Of a stretch of DNA of 64,000 nt, positions 12,964 to 23,106 are shown in pieces. The DNA is from Levilinea sp. (GTDB taxonomy: Bacteria > Chloroflexota > Anaerolineae > Anaerolineales > Anaerolineaceae). The stretch's first letter is position 1. Each line of letters begins with the position of its first letter. Location of the stretch: NCBI GenBank assembly GCA_029975215.1, contig JARKPO010000035.1, forward strand, positions 209,217-273,216. The letters run 5' to 3'. The notes beneath the pieces were generated by a model that was not told the DNA's origin, ran no database searches, and worked only from the letters and a program-made list of their open reading frames with translations. A program made the translations under genes and the position numbers.

Positions 12964-15528
12964 TTACGGCTGATCCAGAGCAGTTCCGGTGCTCTGCGGA
13001 ACCTCGTAAATGCGCACACTTTCACGCTGGAAAACCAGTTTCAGCCGTTTCTGGAATTTTACTTCATTCACCGGATATGTGCCCGTCTCCAGGCTGCCCA
13101 CCACCACGTAGCGGATCTGATAGCGTTCCAGGATGTTGGCCGCCTCTTCCCAGCGGCTGGTGCGGTACAGCAGCTCAATGTCCGACTGCCGCGAGCCCAT
13201 TTCTTCGCCCCCGCCGCGCCATTGGGCCTCGTGCCCCGGCCAGCCCAACACATTCGGCTGTCCGCTGAAGGTGGCCATGCGCGCATAGGAGGTGTACTGC
13301 CCCCCCACCGCCTCTGCAACCGTCCCCAGGGGTGCCTGCCGCAAGAAACGAATCGCGTCCAACTCGTCGGGGTTGTTTTGCAGGAAGCGCGTCCCGTCCA
13401 GGCTTAATGCGCGCCCCTGTCCCAGCCCACCCAGGCGTTCATTCACCGCCCAGAACGGATACGCCAGCGACAGGATCACCACCAGACCCCACAGCACGCC
13501 AAACACCCAGCGTTTGGCGCCCCCCAGCGTCTGCCACAACATCACCGAAGCGTAAGCCGCCGCCAGCGACCACACCAGCCAGGCCTGGAAATAGAACTTA
13601 AAAATCGTGTTCATGCGCCAGCCAAACTGATCGCGCAGATACACAAATTCCGGCACAGCGGTCAGGGCCAGCCCTGTCAGCAGCAGCAGCAGCACAAAAC
13701 CATCCTCCCGCCGAGCCTTCCCCTGTTCAAAGGGCGTCTCCGTCTTGCGAAGCGCAGGCAGCAGCCCCCACACCGCCGCCAGCAGTCCGAAAAGCGTCAG
13801 CCAGGTCCCCGGCGAAAGCAGCCGCCGCGCCAACGTTCCCCATAGCAAATCACGAGCGTCTGCGCTGCCTTGCAGTTGGAAGAACAACGAACTAAGCGAA
13901 TACAGACTGTCATTCAGCCCGCCCTGCCCCAACCTCGCCCCGGTCAGCGCCGCCACCGCCAGGATCATCCCGGCCAACAGATATGAAAAGGCCCACAGCC
14001 CAAAGATCACCCCAGCCGCCAGGCGCAACCCCGCGCGGAAATTCGTCCCCGTGCGCTGAGACCACTGCCAGATCAGCCAGGCCGCAATAGGGAGCAGCAG
14101 CGTGCCGAACATCACCCAAAAATTCACCCCGCGGGTAAAGAAGCTCACGCTGGGCAAAATACCGCCCGCCTGTGAAGAGAAGCCCACATAAAACGGCAAA
14201 TACAACCCCACCCCAGCAACCCCCAGGGCCACCCCCAGTTCCAGGAACTCCCACACTCGCCCCCAGCTCCAACCCAGAGCTTCAAATCGCGTGAAGGCAT
14301 ACACCAGGCAGAATAAGCCCACGTAAATGGGGAAATCCCAGGTATTCAGAAAGGACAGCCCCCCCATCACCAGCGCCGCCAGCCAAAAATCTGCGCTGCG
14401 CAGCCAGCCGCCCAAATGGGTCTGGCTGAAAGGCGCCGCCTCTCCACTCAGCCAGCTGACCAGCCAGCGCGCCGCGCCCATCTCCCCTTCCGTGCGCGGC
14501 GGCCGCTGAAAGAGGTTCAGCGCCAGCCCCACCGCCAGCAGCACAAACGGCATCGCCAGCACGTGCGGGTGCAGGTCGCCTAAATAATAGGAGAAAAACG
14601 GGAACTCATCAATCACTTCCACGCTGTTCCCGGCCGCGTCAAAATCCTGCAGCACACGCGAAGCCCGCCACCACCAGATTCCTGGACGCCGGGTCGGATT
14701 CCAGCTAAAAGGCTCCACGGGCGGCTGATCCACTTCTTTAATCCCCACCCACTGCCAGAACGGCGATTGCAGCGTTCCATCTGGCCCAGGCGACCAAAAC
14801 GCCCCGCGCGCATGCAGCATGTCCAATGAGCCTTGAAAATTGCTCACCACCAGCAGGAACAGGGGGGCCAAAACTGCCCAGGCCGCCGCCTTGCGAACCG
14901 TACCGCGACGCGTCAGCAGGTTATACAGCACCCCATACGCCCCCAGGGATGTCAGCGCAAACCACATGGCAGACCCCAGATTAAAAGCCACCGCTGAGTC
15001 TACACCCGTCAGGCGGGTCAACAGGGCGATGATCACGTAACCGAAGTAATAGTAACTGATGGCATACCCCGAAAGCCAGGGGTCGTGCGGCGGAAAAGTG
15101 GGCGAGCGTAGAATCGCATTGATGAAAGCCATCTCCATCGGCTTTTCCGTGCCCAAAATCTCCGGGTTTCCCGCGCGCATCAGCACCCACAGCACAAACG
15201 CCCCCAGGAACAGCCCCTCCGCGCTCAAAATCAGGGTCTTTTGCCCGCGCAACCACCCCCAAAACGTGCGCCGACCCGTCTGCCGCAGTGCCCAGCCGCT
15301 GAGCAGGGCTGTCAGCCCCAACGCCAGCCACGCCCCGCCGCCGTCTGCCGGCGTCAACCGCAGCGAAGCCAGCATCCAGAAGAGGAAGCCGCCCAGCAGC
15401 AAACCCAAAGCCCGGCTGAAGGTGTAGCCGCGGTCTGCCAGGTGAGGCAGCAGGCGAAAAGCCAACGGAAAAGCCAGCCAGCCCAACAAAGTGACAACGA
15501 TATACCAAAGCATCACGGTTCCCACCAT
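12964..15528 (-). CDS. YYY-family membrane protein (DUF2298 / Chlor_Arch_YYY), stand-alone
   Basis: 854 residues, many membrane segments. The diagnostic tyrosines are Tyr159-161 in SYYYFGYV. Upstream is TEKPMEMAFINAIL, then FPPHDPW; later come EFPFFSYYLGDLHPH, MNTIFKFYFQAW and LGWPGHEAQWRGG. Nearly every one of these polar motifs recurs in the C-terminal half of the next gene upstream (15549-20846), so the two arose by duplication. The start ATG has GAGG 8 bases upstream. The family has no established biochemical function; shared polar residues in membrane loops suggest an enzyme of GT-C type. It sits in a tight operon, 20 bases after the fusion gene. Confidence 0.9.
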   Translation of the reverse strand: MVGTVMLWYIVVTLLGWLAFPLAFRLLPHLADRGYTFSRALGLLLGGFLFWMLASLRLTPADGGGAWLALGLTALLSGWALRQTGRRTFWGWLRGQKTLILSAEGLFLGAFVLWVLMRAGNPEILGTEKPMEMAFINAILRSPTFPPHDPWLSGYAISYYYFGYVIIALLTRLTGVDSAVAFNLGSAMWFALTSLGAYGVLYNLLTRRGTVRKAAAWAVLAPLFLLVVSNFQGSLDMLHARGAFWSPGPDGTLQSPFWQWVGIKEVDQPPVEPFSWNPTRRPGIWWWRASRVLQDFDAAGNSVEVIDEFPFFSYYLGDLHPHVLAMPFVLLAVGLALNLFQRPPRTEGEMGAARWLVSWLSGEAAPFSQTHLGGWLRSADFWLAALVMGGLSFLNTWDFPIYVGLFCLVYAFTRFEALGWSWGRVWEFLELGVALGVAGVGLYLPFYVGFSSQAGGILPSVSFFTRGVNFWVMFGTLLLPIAAWLIWQWSQRTGTNFRAGLRLAAGVIFGLWAFSYLLAGMILAVAALTGARLGQGGLNDSLYSLSSLFFQLQGSADARDLLWGTLARRLLSPGTWLTLFGLLAAVWGLLPALRKTETPFEQGKARREDGFVLLLLLTGLALTAVPEFVYLRDQFGWRMNTIFKFYFQAWLVWSLAAAYASVMLWQTLGGAKRWVFGVLWGLVVILSLAYPFWAVNERLGGLGQGRALSLDGTRFLQNNPDELDAIRFLRQAPLGTVAEAVGGQYTSYARMATFSGQPNVLGWPGHEAQWRGGGEEMGSRQSDIELLYRTSRWEEAANILERYQIRYVVVGSLETGTYPVNEVKFQKRLKLVFQRESVRIYEVPQSTGTALDQP

Positions 15529-15548
15529 GTTTTCATCCTCAATTGCGC

Positions 15549-18500
15549 CTACGGGCGCAGGGTTACTTCGTAAATTGCGGTGTCGTCCGCCTCATACACC
15601 TTGCGCCACAGATCCCCATCCCACTGCTGGAATTTTACCAGCCCAGGCCCAGGGTAATAGGCTTTCTCCAACTGCCCCACGACGATATAGCGCACCTCAT
15701 ATTTCCGCAGGAATTCTTCCGTTTCGCTGCGTTCTGTCGTCAGATAAAAGCGCGGAATAGCATCCACGCGGTCCGTCACCCATTGGTCCGAAATCACCCC
15801 GCGCTGCTGACGTTGATGCCAGTTCCAGCCCACCACACCCGGCAGACCGGTGTAAATGCTCATGCGCGTCCCCCAGCGGTATTCGGGGTTGTGCGCCTCC
15901 ACAATCACCGGCGACCCAGGAATGTTGTCCTGCATCCAGCGAATGGCCTCGGCATCCTGGCGCAGTTCCATGTCCACATCCTGATCGCTGTAATAGGACG
16001 TGTCCATATAAGCCATGCCGTCCAGGGTGTGTGGAGCCTCGCGGCTCATCCGGTCGCGGATTTTATCCGTCCCGGCCAGCAGGGGGAAGAGCAGCGCCGC
16101 CCCCACCAGAATGCCCAGGCCAGTCTGGAAGCCGCTGCGCAGCCGCACCCCCCAGCGTTCCATCACCGCCGGCATCAGCCAGATCAAGGCCGCCGCCGCT
16201 GCCAGGTTGAGCAGCGTCCAGGCCTGCAAGTAAAACTTGAACACCGTGTTCATACGGCCGATATCGCCTACCAGCACGATTACTTCCACCATCAGGGTCA
16301 GCATCAAACCGCTGCCCATCATAAACAGCACCGCGCGCTTCTCATCTGGCTGATCTTTGCGCAGCAGCAGCGCTGTGGCCCACGAGCCGAGCAGAATGAT
16401 CAGCCAGGCCACCTGCACTTTGGGCACAAAAGTCAGCAGCGCCGCCGCCGCAAAAAGGGCTGCCAGCAGCGAATAGATCCAGCCTTCGTACTTCTTCAGC
16501 TTTTGCAGTGCCGAAACCGGCGTCTGCGCCATCCATTCCCGCGTTTCCCAGCCCATCCAGAAGGTCAAAACAAACAGCGGCAGCGCCCAATGGGTAATGT
16601 AAGACCAGAACGGCGAGCGCGACCCCTCCCACAGATCCACCGCATTGTAACCCTGCACATTCCAGCGCAGATACGGTTGATAGAACAGCACCACCAGCCC
16701 CATCAGCAGGCCCGCCCCGCCCAGCCCCAACAGCCAGCGTCGGGCTGAACTGCCCCCAGCGTAACGAACGGCGGTGTACACCCAGGCTAAAGCGGCCAGC
16801 ACCAAATAGGTGGGCATATCCCAGGTGTTGGTCGGCCAAAGCGCGCCCACCGTCAGCCCGCCCAGGAACAGGGTTGCCCCCGCCGTCACCGCCGCCGGAA
16901 GCCCGTCCCGCCGCCACTGCCAGCGCCCCTGAATCACGCCCAGGCCCCAGGCCAGCGCCAAAACCGTCACCGGCAGGGCGATCAAATGCGCGTGCAGGTC
17001 GGCGTACAGGAAAGTGAACATAGGGAACTCAGTGATGGGTTCGCCCGGGTACACCCGGCTGGGGATCCAATACCAATCCCCCGGCCCGTAGGGCAGGCCC
17101 TGACCGTTCAGCAAACGGAAAAAGCCCGAGATGGTCCAGCCGATACGCTGGAAGAGGTCCGAATTGTCAATTGTCCCGCCCGGCGCCGCCAACCGCATCA
17201 TCCCGTGCCAGATCATGCGCACCGTGCCCATGTTGCCCAGCAGCTGCAAGCCTGCCACCCCAGCCAAAGCCCCCGCCGTCTGCCAGCGCTGCCCCCGCAG
17301 CAGATTCCACACCAGCGAGAAAGCCCCCAACGCCAGCACACTGTACAGAGTCGGCAAAATCAGGTTGTAGGCCACAGCAGGCACAATCCCCAGCCACTTC
17401 ACCAGCACGCCCACAATCACATAGCCGTAGTAATAGTAGTTCAGGTAGCCGCCCGCAAACCAGGGGTCGTAGGGCGGGAAAATGGTGCTTTTCAACACCG
17501 CGTTGAAGTACGAAAAGTCCATGGGCTTCTCGCCGCCCTTGCCGGGGTGCCACAGATCGGGGTTGCCCAGGCGCACCAGCAGGAAGAACAGAAAGGCTCC
17601 CAGTGCCAGCGCCTCGATCATCAGCACATACTTGCGCTGTTCGCACACCTCCTGCACAATGGCGGCGCGCTGTCCCCAGAACAGGGCCAAATTGACCGCC
17701 AGCAGCAGCCCCAAAGCCAACGAAATAGACGCACGGCTAAAGGCCACCCCCACAGACCCCGCCAGCCATACCACCCAGGCTAAGGTCACCAGACCCACCA
17801 TGCGCGCCAGGGGATAGCCCCGGTCGCCCAACCCGCCCAGCGCCGTCCGCGTCAGCGGGTACACCATCCACCCCAGCAGGGCCACCACCAGATACCACAC
17901 CACCGCCCCTACAGCCGGATACCGGTTCAGCAGGCTGTCGCGGTTAAACAACTCAGCCCAGGTGCCCCCGGCCCGTTGACGGGCTAGAAGCTCCGGCGGC
18001 AGCATCAGATCGCCCTTGTACTGTCCCACTTCCCGCGGCAGTGCACTCTTGATAATCGAAAGGTCCACCGCCGAAAGCAGCTTACGCACCTGGTCGGGGT
18101 CATAATCGGCCCGTTTTTGGAACACCATCACCTTGGGATGGTCGTAGACTGTGAAGGTTTCTTCGGCAAATTGGGTGTTGATCTGGTACGGCCCCAAATT
18201 GGGGTCGGATTGGGCAGCATACACCAGATCAAAACCCAACTGGCCCTGGAACATCCCCGGCTGCGCCACCCGGTAACACCACACAATATCGCGCTCCGCC
18301 GGACAGCCCAACAGCGCGCGAAAATACGCTGTCGTCAGCGGGTATCGTTCTGGAATGCGCACCAGGGAGCCCCATTGGCGGCCAGATGAGCTGAAAATGA
18401 AATCCGCCGCGTCCAGCATGGAGATCATGCGGTTGAGCTTATCGCTGTTGTCTTCCCAATACAATTGCAAATTCAGTTCGCTGCGGTACAGGCCCTGGGT

Positions 18501-20846
18501 GTAATCAAAGGGGCTGTTGCCTTGCAGCGCCAGAGGCAGACCGTCATCCCAATCACCCTCTTTGATCTGCCGCACGCCGTACACGGCGATGCGCCCCGGG
18601 CCTTGCGCCAATTCCAGGCGCATACTGAAGGTCTGACCTTCGCGAATGGTCAGCGGCGGGTCGAAGGTGAAATGAACCGCCTCCCCGCGCGCATCCCCGC
18701 TGGCTGCAAAAATACCGCGTACCTCAGCCGTGGTCACCGGCCCATTCGCGCTGCTTAAGTCCAGCAAGCTCATGCGCAGGGTCTTTTCCTCCGGCCAACC
18801 TTCCCAATCCACAGCATGCGCCAGGGTCGCCCCGCGCACCAGGCCGTCAGCGGCAGCGACGAAGGTCGTACTGTAGTCCTGTCCGGTCTCCACCACCTCC
18901 ACGAAGTCCGGCAGGGGCAACGTGTTCACCCCCAACGGGATCAGGCTGTTCAGCCCCCACCCGCCGGTGAGGCGCAGCCCTGTCCCGCCTTCGGGCACAT
19001 CCAGGCGCAGGAAGATGGTTTGACCCTTTTCCAGAGCAGCCGCCTTCATCAACGGCAGGGTGAAAGCCCGTCCGCGCGGGTCACCTTCGGCCAGGAATGT
19101 GTCCACCAGCATCCCTGATGAAAGCAGCTGCTGGCAGTCGCGGTCGGCACACAGCTGCGCCCGCAGAGTTTTCACCTGTCCACCGCCCAGGGGATCCACG
19201 ACGTGGTCAAAGGCCAACCCCAGGGCCGTACCGCTGCGCGGCAGGGTGTAAGCCAAAACCAGCCCCTGTTCCGGCGACACCTCGCTGCCCAGGCGTGAAC
19301 CTGCCAGTTGTTTGCGCATCCCATTGCTGCCCTCAATTTCCAGGGTATAGGCCGCCGGTACGTTTTCATAGATCCACTCACTGGCGGCAATGCGCGTCAC
19401 CGGGCGCGTGTAGATGCGCGTGAAAGCAAAGGCCCATGCCCAGGTGGCCGCCAATACACCCAGCCCCAGCACAGCAGCCGCCAGGCGCGTCCAGCACACG
19501 GGCAGGCGGCGCGACCGGACCTGCCACAGTTGAAAAACGCCCCAGGCCGCCATAATGGCCAGGAAGGGGTACACAGGCAATTGATAGCGCATCGCCCGTG
19601 TAAAGCTCAGCCCCTGCCACAGAGAGTAGCCTGCCGTCCAACCCCACAGCAGCACATGTTCCATCTGCCGCTGTTTAAATATGCGCCAGCCCATCCAGAT
19701 AAAGCTGCCCCAGGCCAGCAGGCCCAAAGGCCAGCCCAGCCCAAAGCGGATCATGTTCTCCCAGGCAAAGGTCACCGGCCGCCGCACCCATTGCAGCGCC
19801 GGGGGAAAATCCATTTTCCCTGCCAGCTGTGCCGCCACGGTGCGCAGTTCGGCCAGCCAGCTCTCGTTCACCCCCAGGCCAAAGAACCCCGGCCCATTAA
19901 AAGCGTAGGGTTGAAATACACGAAAAGTAATCAGCGTGGTCAGGCCCGCTAAAGCCAGCTTCAGCCACAGCGCCCATCCCCACAAAGCCTGGGTTTCGTC
20001 CCTCGCCGTGCGCTCGTAGCGCAGCAGAGCCGCCGCAGGCAGCAGCAAAACCACCGGCGCCGCGCTCAGCTTGGATGACAATGCCATGCCCGCCAGCAAA
20101 CCGAACAACACAAAGATCCAGGTATCGCGCAGCGCCGTACCCAACCGGCCCCGCACCGGCTCGGGGGCCGCCAGGTTTTCTGTGCGTTCCATCTCCCGCT
20201 CGTCCGCTGCCGCGGCCAGGGGTTCTTCTGCCGTGGATTCCGACGGCTCAGGCTGCCTGCCCGTCAATACCCACACTGCCAAAAAGGCGCAGGCCGTCAA
20301 GAACAGGTTGGTGAAAGGATCCACTGTGAAATAGTGGGAGGTCTGAATTTGCAGCACCGCCCCCGCCGAAAAAGCCGCCGCCAGCACCCCCAACCACACC
20401 TTGCGGTACAGCCGCAGCGCAATGAAAAACACCAACAGCACCACCAACAGGTCCGCCAGACCCGCCAGGGCGCGCCCCACCAGATGAATATCGCTGTAGC
20501 CGGTGCGCTGCACCAGCTCGCCCACACTGCGCACCAAAAACAGCGGAAGTGTGCCGTAGACATAATTGGGGAAACCGCGGTTCGCCGGGTTGAAGGGAGA
20601 AGCCGCCGTATCAAAGTACGAGTTTGCGTCCGCTGGCTCAATCGCCGTGACCGCCATGGTCAAAAAACGTTCGTCCGGATGCAGGTGCTGATCTCCGTCC
20701 CAATCCATGCCCACAAAGCGGAAATACGCGCCCAGCGCCAGCACCAGCACCAGCGCAGCTGCCGCCAGAGCAGCGGCTGGCCAGCGCATCTGCCGCGGTG
20801 TCGTCTGGGCTTCAGAGGGGAGTGTTGATCCGGTCTCAGGTTGCAT
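15549..20846 (-). CDS. Fusion protein: GT39-like N-terminal half joined to a YYY (DUF2298) C-terminal half
   Basis: 1765 residues. The N-half (~1-910) has a GT-C layout: first external loop with HLHPDERF (Asp58-Glu59), QIQTSHYFTVDPF, RYQLPVYPFLAIMAAW, then a large extracytoplasmic beta-rich region (~480-870) ending in ETFTVYDHPKVMVFQKRADY. The C-half (~920-1765) is a complete YYY protein: GEKPMDFSYFNAVL, FPPYDPW, NYYYYGYV (Tyr1137-1140), EFPMFTFLYADLHAH, MNTVFKFYLQAW, VGWNWHQRQQRG. A separate N-half homologue is at 29125-31521 and a separate C-half homologue is the adjacent 12964-15528. Only 4 bases separate it from the upstream gene. Likely a polyprenyl-phosphate-sugar-dependent transferase; substrate unknown. 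Confidence 0.9.
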   Translation of the reverse strand: MQPETGSTLPSEAQTTPRQMRWPAAALAAAALVLVLALGAYFRFVGMDWDGDQHLHPDERFLTMAVTAIEPADANSYFDTAASPFNPANRGFPNYVYGTLPLFLVRSVGELVQRTGYSDIHLVGRALAGLADLLVVLLVFFIALRLYRKVWLGVLAAAFSAGAVLQIQTSHYFTVDPFTNLFLTACAFLAVWVLTGRQPEPSESTAEEPLAAAADEREMERTENLAAPEPVRGRLGTALRDTWIFVLFGLLAGMALSSKLSAAPVVLLLPAAALLRYERTARDETQALWGWALWLKLALAGLTTLITFRVFQPYAFNGPGFFGLGVNESWLAELRTVAAQLAGKMDFPPALQWVRRPVTFAWENMIRFGLGWPLGLLAWGSFIWMGWRIFKQRQMEHVLLWGWTAGYSLWQGLSFTRAMRYQLPVYPFLAIMAAWGVFQLWQVRSRRLPVCWTRLAAAVLGLGVLAATWAWAFAFTRIYTRPVTRIAASEWIYENVPAAYTLEIEGSNGMRKQLAGSRLGSEVSPEQGLVLAYTLPRSGTALGLAFDHVVDPLGGGQVKTLRAQLCADRDCQQLLSSGMLVDTFLAEGDPRGRAFTLPLMKAAALEKGQTIFLRLDVPEGGTGLRLTGGWGLNSLIPLGVNTLPLPDFVEVVETGQDYSTTFVAAADGLVRGATLAHAVDWEGWPEEKTLRMSLLDLSSANGPVTTAEVRGIFAASGDARGEAVHFTFDPPLTIREGQTFSMRLELAQGPGRIAVYGVRQIKEGDWDDGLPLALQGNSPFDYTQGLYRSELNLQLYWEDNSDKLNRMISMLDAADFIFSSSGRQWGSLVRIPERYPLTTAYFRALLGCPAERDIVWCYRVAQPGMFQGQLGFDLVYAAQSDPNLGPYQINTQFAEETFTVYDHPKVMVFQKRADYDPDQVRKLLSAVDLSIIKSALPREVGQYKGDLMLPPELLARQRAGGTWAELFNRDSLLNRYPAVGAVVWYLVVALLGWMVYPLTRTALGGLGDRGYPLARMVGLVTLAWVVWLAGSVGVAFSRASISLALGLLLAVNLALFWGQRAAIVQEVCEQRKYVLMIEALALGAFLFFLLVRLGNPDLWHPGKGGEKPMDFSYFNAVLKSTIFPPYDPWFAGGYLNYYYYGYVIVGVLVKWLGIVPAVAYNLILPTLYSVLALGAFSLVWNLLRGQRWQTAGALAGVAGLQLLGNMGTVRMIWHGMMRLAAPGGTIDNSDLFQRIGWTISGFFRLLNGQGLPYGPGDWYWIPSRVYPGEPITEFPMFTFLYADLHAHLIALPVTVLALAWGLGVIQGRWQWRRDGLPAAVTAGATLFLGGLTVGALWPTNTWDMPTYLVLAALAWVYTAVRYAGGSSARRWLLGLGGAGLLMGLVVLFYQPYLRWNVQGYNAVDLWEGSRSPFWSYITHWALPLFVLTFWMGWETREWMAQTPVSALQKLKKYEGWIYSLLAALFAAAALLTFVPKVQVAWLIILLGSWATALLLRKDQPDEKRAVLFMMGSGLMLTLMVEVIVLVGDIGRMNTVFKFYLQAWTLLNLAAAAALIWLMPAVMERWGVRLRSGFQTGLGILVGAALLFPLLAGTDKIRDRMSREAPHTLDGMAYMDTSYYSDQDVDMELRQDAEAIRWMQDNIPGSPVIVEAHNPEYRWGTRMSIYTGLPGVVGWNWHQRQQRGVISDQWVTDRVDAIPRFYLTTERSETEEFLRKYEVRYIVVGQLEKAYYPGPGLVKFQQWDGDLWRKVYEADDTAIYEVTLRP

Positions 20847-20850
20847 AGGC

Positions 20851-23025
20851 CTATTGTCCAGCGGGCTGCCCCGGCACCAAATACGTCCAGAAATTCTTGC
20901 CCTCCAGCGGGTTGGTATGCAGCGCCAACACCCCGCTGGGGTACATTTGCTTTAGTTTTTCCAGCGCGGCGCTGTCATCGTACTTGACGATAAACAGCTT
21001 AGTGCGCGGTTCGCTCAACGTCTTCTCAAAATCTTCCGGCCAAAGAGCGTAATCTTTGGTCGGGTATCCGGCATTGATCCCCACCAGGCGCGTATCCACC
21101 CAGTGGGCATACGGCACCACATAAGCCGTGTCGGGCGTCCCCACCGAATCGGCAAATCCGCGAATCACCCGCCCCATCTCCGAGGTGTTCCACGCCCCGC
21201 CCATAAATTGCTGATGGAATTTCTCAAACACCAGGGTGTAGTTTTGGCTCATCGTCCAGGTCGTCAGCACCAACACCCAGGCCACCACCAAAAGCCGCGC
21301 CGTGCGCGTGCGCACACTGTGCCACAGGCTGGTGAACAGGCTCTCGAACCCAATCCCCGCCGTCACAAACACCGGAATCATAGCCGCGCCTGTGCGGTTG
21401 AGCGAAGGGTTTTCCTCTGGAAAAGCCAGCGATAACACCGAAGGCAGCATCAGGAACGGGATGGAAACCAACAGCAGCAGGTCGGCCCAATCGCGGCGGC
21501 GTGCATAGCGCACCACCAGCAGCACCATGCCCAGGAAAAACAGCGCGGCCGAAACCACATCCAGCGCCGGCCGGTCCACCACGGAGTGCACCCAAATGCC
21601 GCCGTTGGAATAGAAGAACATGATCATGGCCTTCCATAAGTTGGAGAAGAAAATCCCCACCGGCGACCCCGGCAGAGGGCGTTCTGTCTCCCCCAGGCGT
21701 GAAAAAGCCCGCGACCCGAACATATCCAGGTGACCAACCACATAGCTCAGCAGCGGCAGGAAAACAATCAACGCCACCACCGCCAGCAGCCCCAGAGCCG
21801 CCAGCGTCTGCCAGCGTTTGCCCTGGGCGGCGCGGTGCAGCAGGTACAGCCCCACCGCCAGCACGATAAAGAAAGGCACAATCCGCATCGGGCTGTAGCC
21901 GTGCAGCCCCAGGCCCAGCCAAAAGCCGCACCAAATAAAATCGTTGCGGCGCATGTGGCGCAGCCCGCGGAACAGATAATACAGCACCGGCGCGGTAAAG
22001 AACGGATACAGCGTGAAACGCAGCGCCACCCGCGAAATCACGTTCGGCCAATAGGCGATTCCCGCCAACAGCAAAGCCGCCAGGCCAATCCAGCGGCTGC
22101 CCATTTCCTTGCCCAACAGGTACACATACGGCAGGGTGAACAGCCCGCACAAGGCCGTGCCGATCTTGAGGTTGAGGAAGTTGATCCCCGTGCCCATCAC
22201 CTTCACTACCAGAGCCGTCAGGTAAAACTGAAAGGCCTCGCGGCCGGTATTGCGCTCAAAGAAAATGGCGTATTGGCCGTTAAGCACATCGTTCACATCC
22301 AGCAGCTTTTCGGCGTGATCGCTGAACATCTCACCAGGGGTCTGCGCCAGACGATAAAAGCGGAAGAAAATGGCCACCGCAAAGACTAACCCCACACCCA
22401 CCTGCCAGCCGTCCAGCTCGATGCGGATATGCGGACGGCGCAGCCAGCGGGCGACCGCCTTCCATGTAGAAGCCTGCCCCGCACGCCGCGGGGTGCGTTC
22501 CCACAAGCTGGCCCAAACCAGCCCGCTGCCCGTCAGGAAGAAGAACAAATTCAGGAAATTAAAGCGGTTGCTGAAGAAGCTGATAAAGGCTCCCACCAAC
22601 AGCACCGCCCCCGGCAGCAGGGTCCACCACGTGCCCTGCATGTTGATCCCCTGGTCAGCGTCTGGCGCGGGTTCCGCCATACGCATGCGCCCAGCCAGAT
22701 ACCCCCATACCACCAGCCCGGCCGCCAACGCGTAAAAAGCCACCGCCACGGGCACATTCCGGTCGGGCGGTTCCAACTGGGTCTGGGCAGCCAACGCCAA
22801 AACCAGGGCAGCCAGCCCCTGCCAGGGCAGCTTTCCGGCCGGAACGGGCGCCTGCGGTTTTTCCTCCGCATGCGGCTCATCCGGCGGCAGTTCTGGTGGG
22901 GGTTCTTCCCCTTCAGGTTCCGGGGTCTGCTCCGCATCCCAGGGCAATTCCGGCAGGGTAAAAGGTTGGCCTTTGCGGCTCAACCGAGATTTAAGATAGT
23001 CTAAAACACTGGGTTCTGAGTCCAT
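20851..23025 (-). CDS. GT39-family (GT-C) glycosyltransferase-like membrane protein
   Basis: 724 residues. Residues ~1-70 are a cytoplasmic Pro/Glu-rich tail (PEPEGEEPPPELPPDEP). About 12 membrane segments and a C-terminal extracytoplasmic domain follow. The first external loop after FFRFYRLAQTPGEMF carries SDHAEKLLDV in place of the usual acidic pair, then NTGREAFQFYLTALVVK. This matches PMT/ArnT-like enzymes that use polyprenyl-phosphate sugars on the outer leaflet. The C-terminal domain contains YVVPYAHWVDTRLVG and ends shortly after NFWTYLVPG. It is followed after 4 bases by the fusion gene. A possible internal promoter lies upstream at 23099-23071. Sugar donor and acceptor cannot be deduced. 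Confidence 0.82.
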   Translation of the reverse strand: MDSEPSVLDYLKSRLSRKGQPFTLPELPWDAEQTPEPEGEEPPPELPPDEPHAEEKPQAPVPAGKLPWQGLAALVLALAAQTQLEPPDRNVPVAVAFYALAAGLVVWGYLAGRMRMAEPAPDADQGINMQGTWWTLLPGAVLLVGAFISFFSNRFNFLNLFFFLTGSGLVWASLWERTPRRAGQASTWKAVARWLRRPHIRIELDGWQVGVGLVFAVAIFFRFYRLAQTPGEMFSDHAEKLLDVNDVLNGQYAIFFERNTGREAFQFYLTALVVKVMGTGINFLNLKIGTALCGLFTLPYVYLLGKEMGSRWIGLAALLLAGIAYWPNVISRVALRFTLYPFFTAPVLYYLFRGLRHMRRNDFIWCGFWLGLGLHGYSPMRIVPFFIVLAVGLYLLHRAAQGKRWQTLAALGLLAVVALIVFLPLLSYVVGHLDMFGSRAFSRLGETERPLPGSPVGIFFSNLWKAMIMFFYSNGGIWVHSVVDRPALDVVSAALFFLGMVLLVVRYARRRDWADLLLLVSIPFLMLPSVLSLAFPEENPSLNRTGAAMIPVFVTAGIGFESLFTSLWHSVRTRTARLLVVAWVLVLTTWTMSQNYTLVFEKFHQQFMGGAWNTSEMGRVIRGFADSVGTPDTAYVVPYAHWVDTRLVGINAGYPTKDYALWPEDFEKTLSEPRTKLFIVKYDDSAALEKLKQMYPSGVLALHTNPLEGKNFWTYLVPGQPAGQ

Positions 23026-23070
23026 ACAGGGGTTCCATTCTCCGCGAGCGGTGGTGCAAAAGACAAAATG

Positions 23071-23099
23071 ATCTTACAGCATCCCGCGCAGTCCCACAA
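23071..23099 (-). promoter_or_regulatory. Possible internal promoter before the GT-C gene block
   Basis: Minus strand: TTGTGG at 23099-23094, 17-base spacer, TAAGAT at 23076-23071. It lies in the only gap over 75 bases in the run between lepA and the C69 gene. Match is moderate. Confidence 0.4.
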
Positions 23100-23106
23100 G
23101 AGCCGC

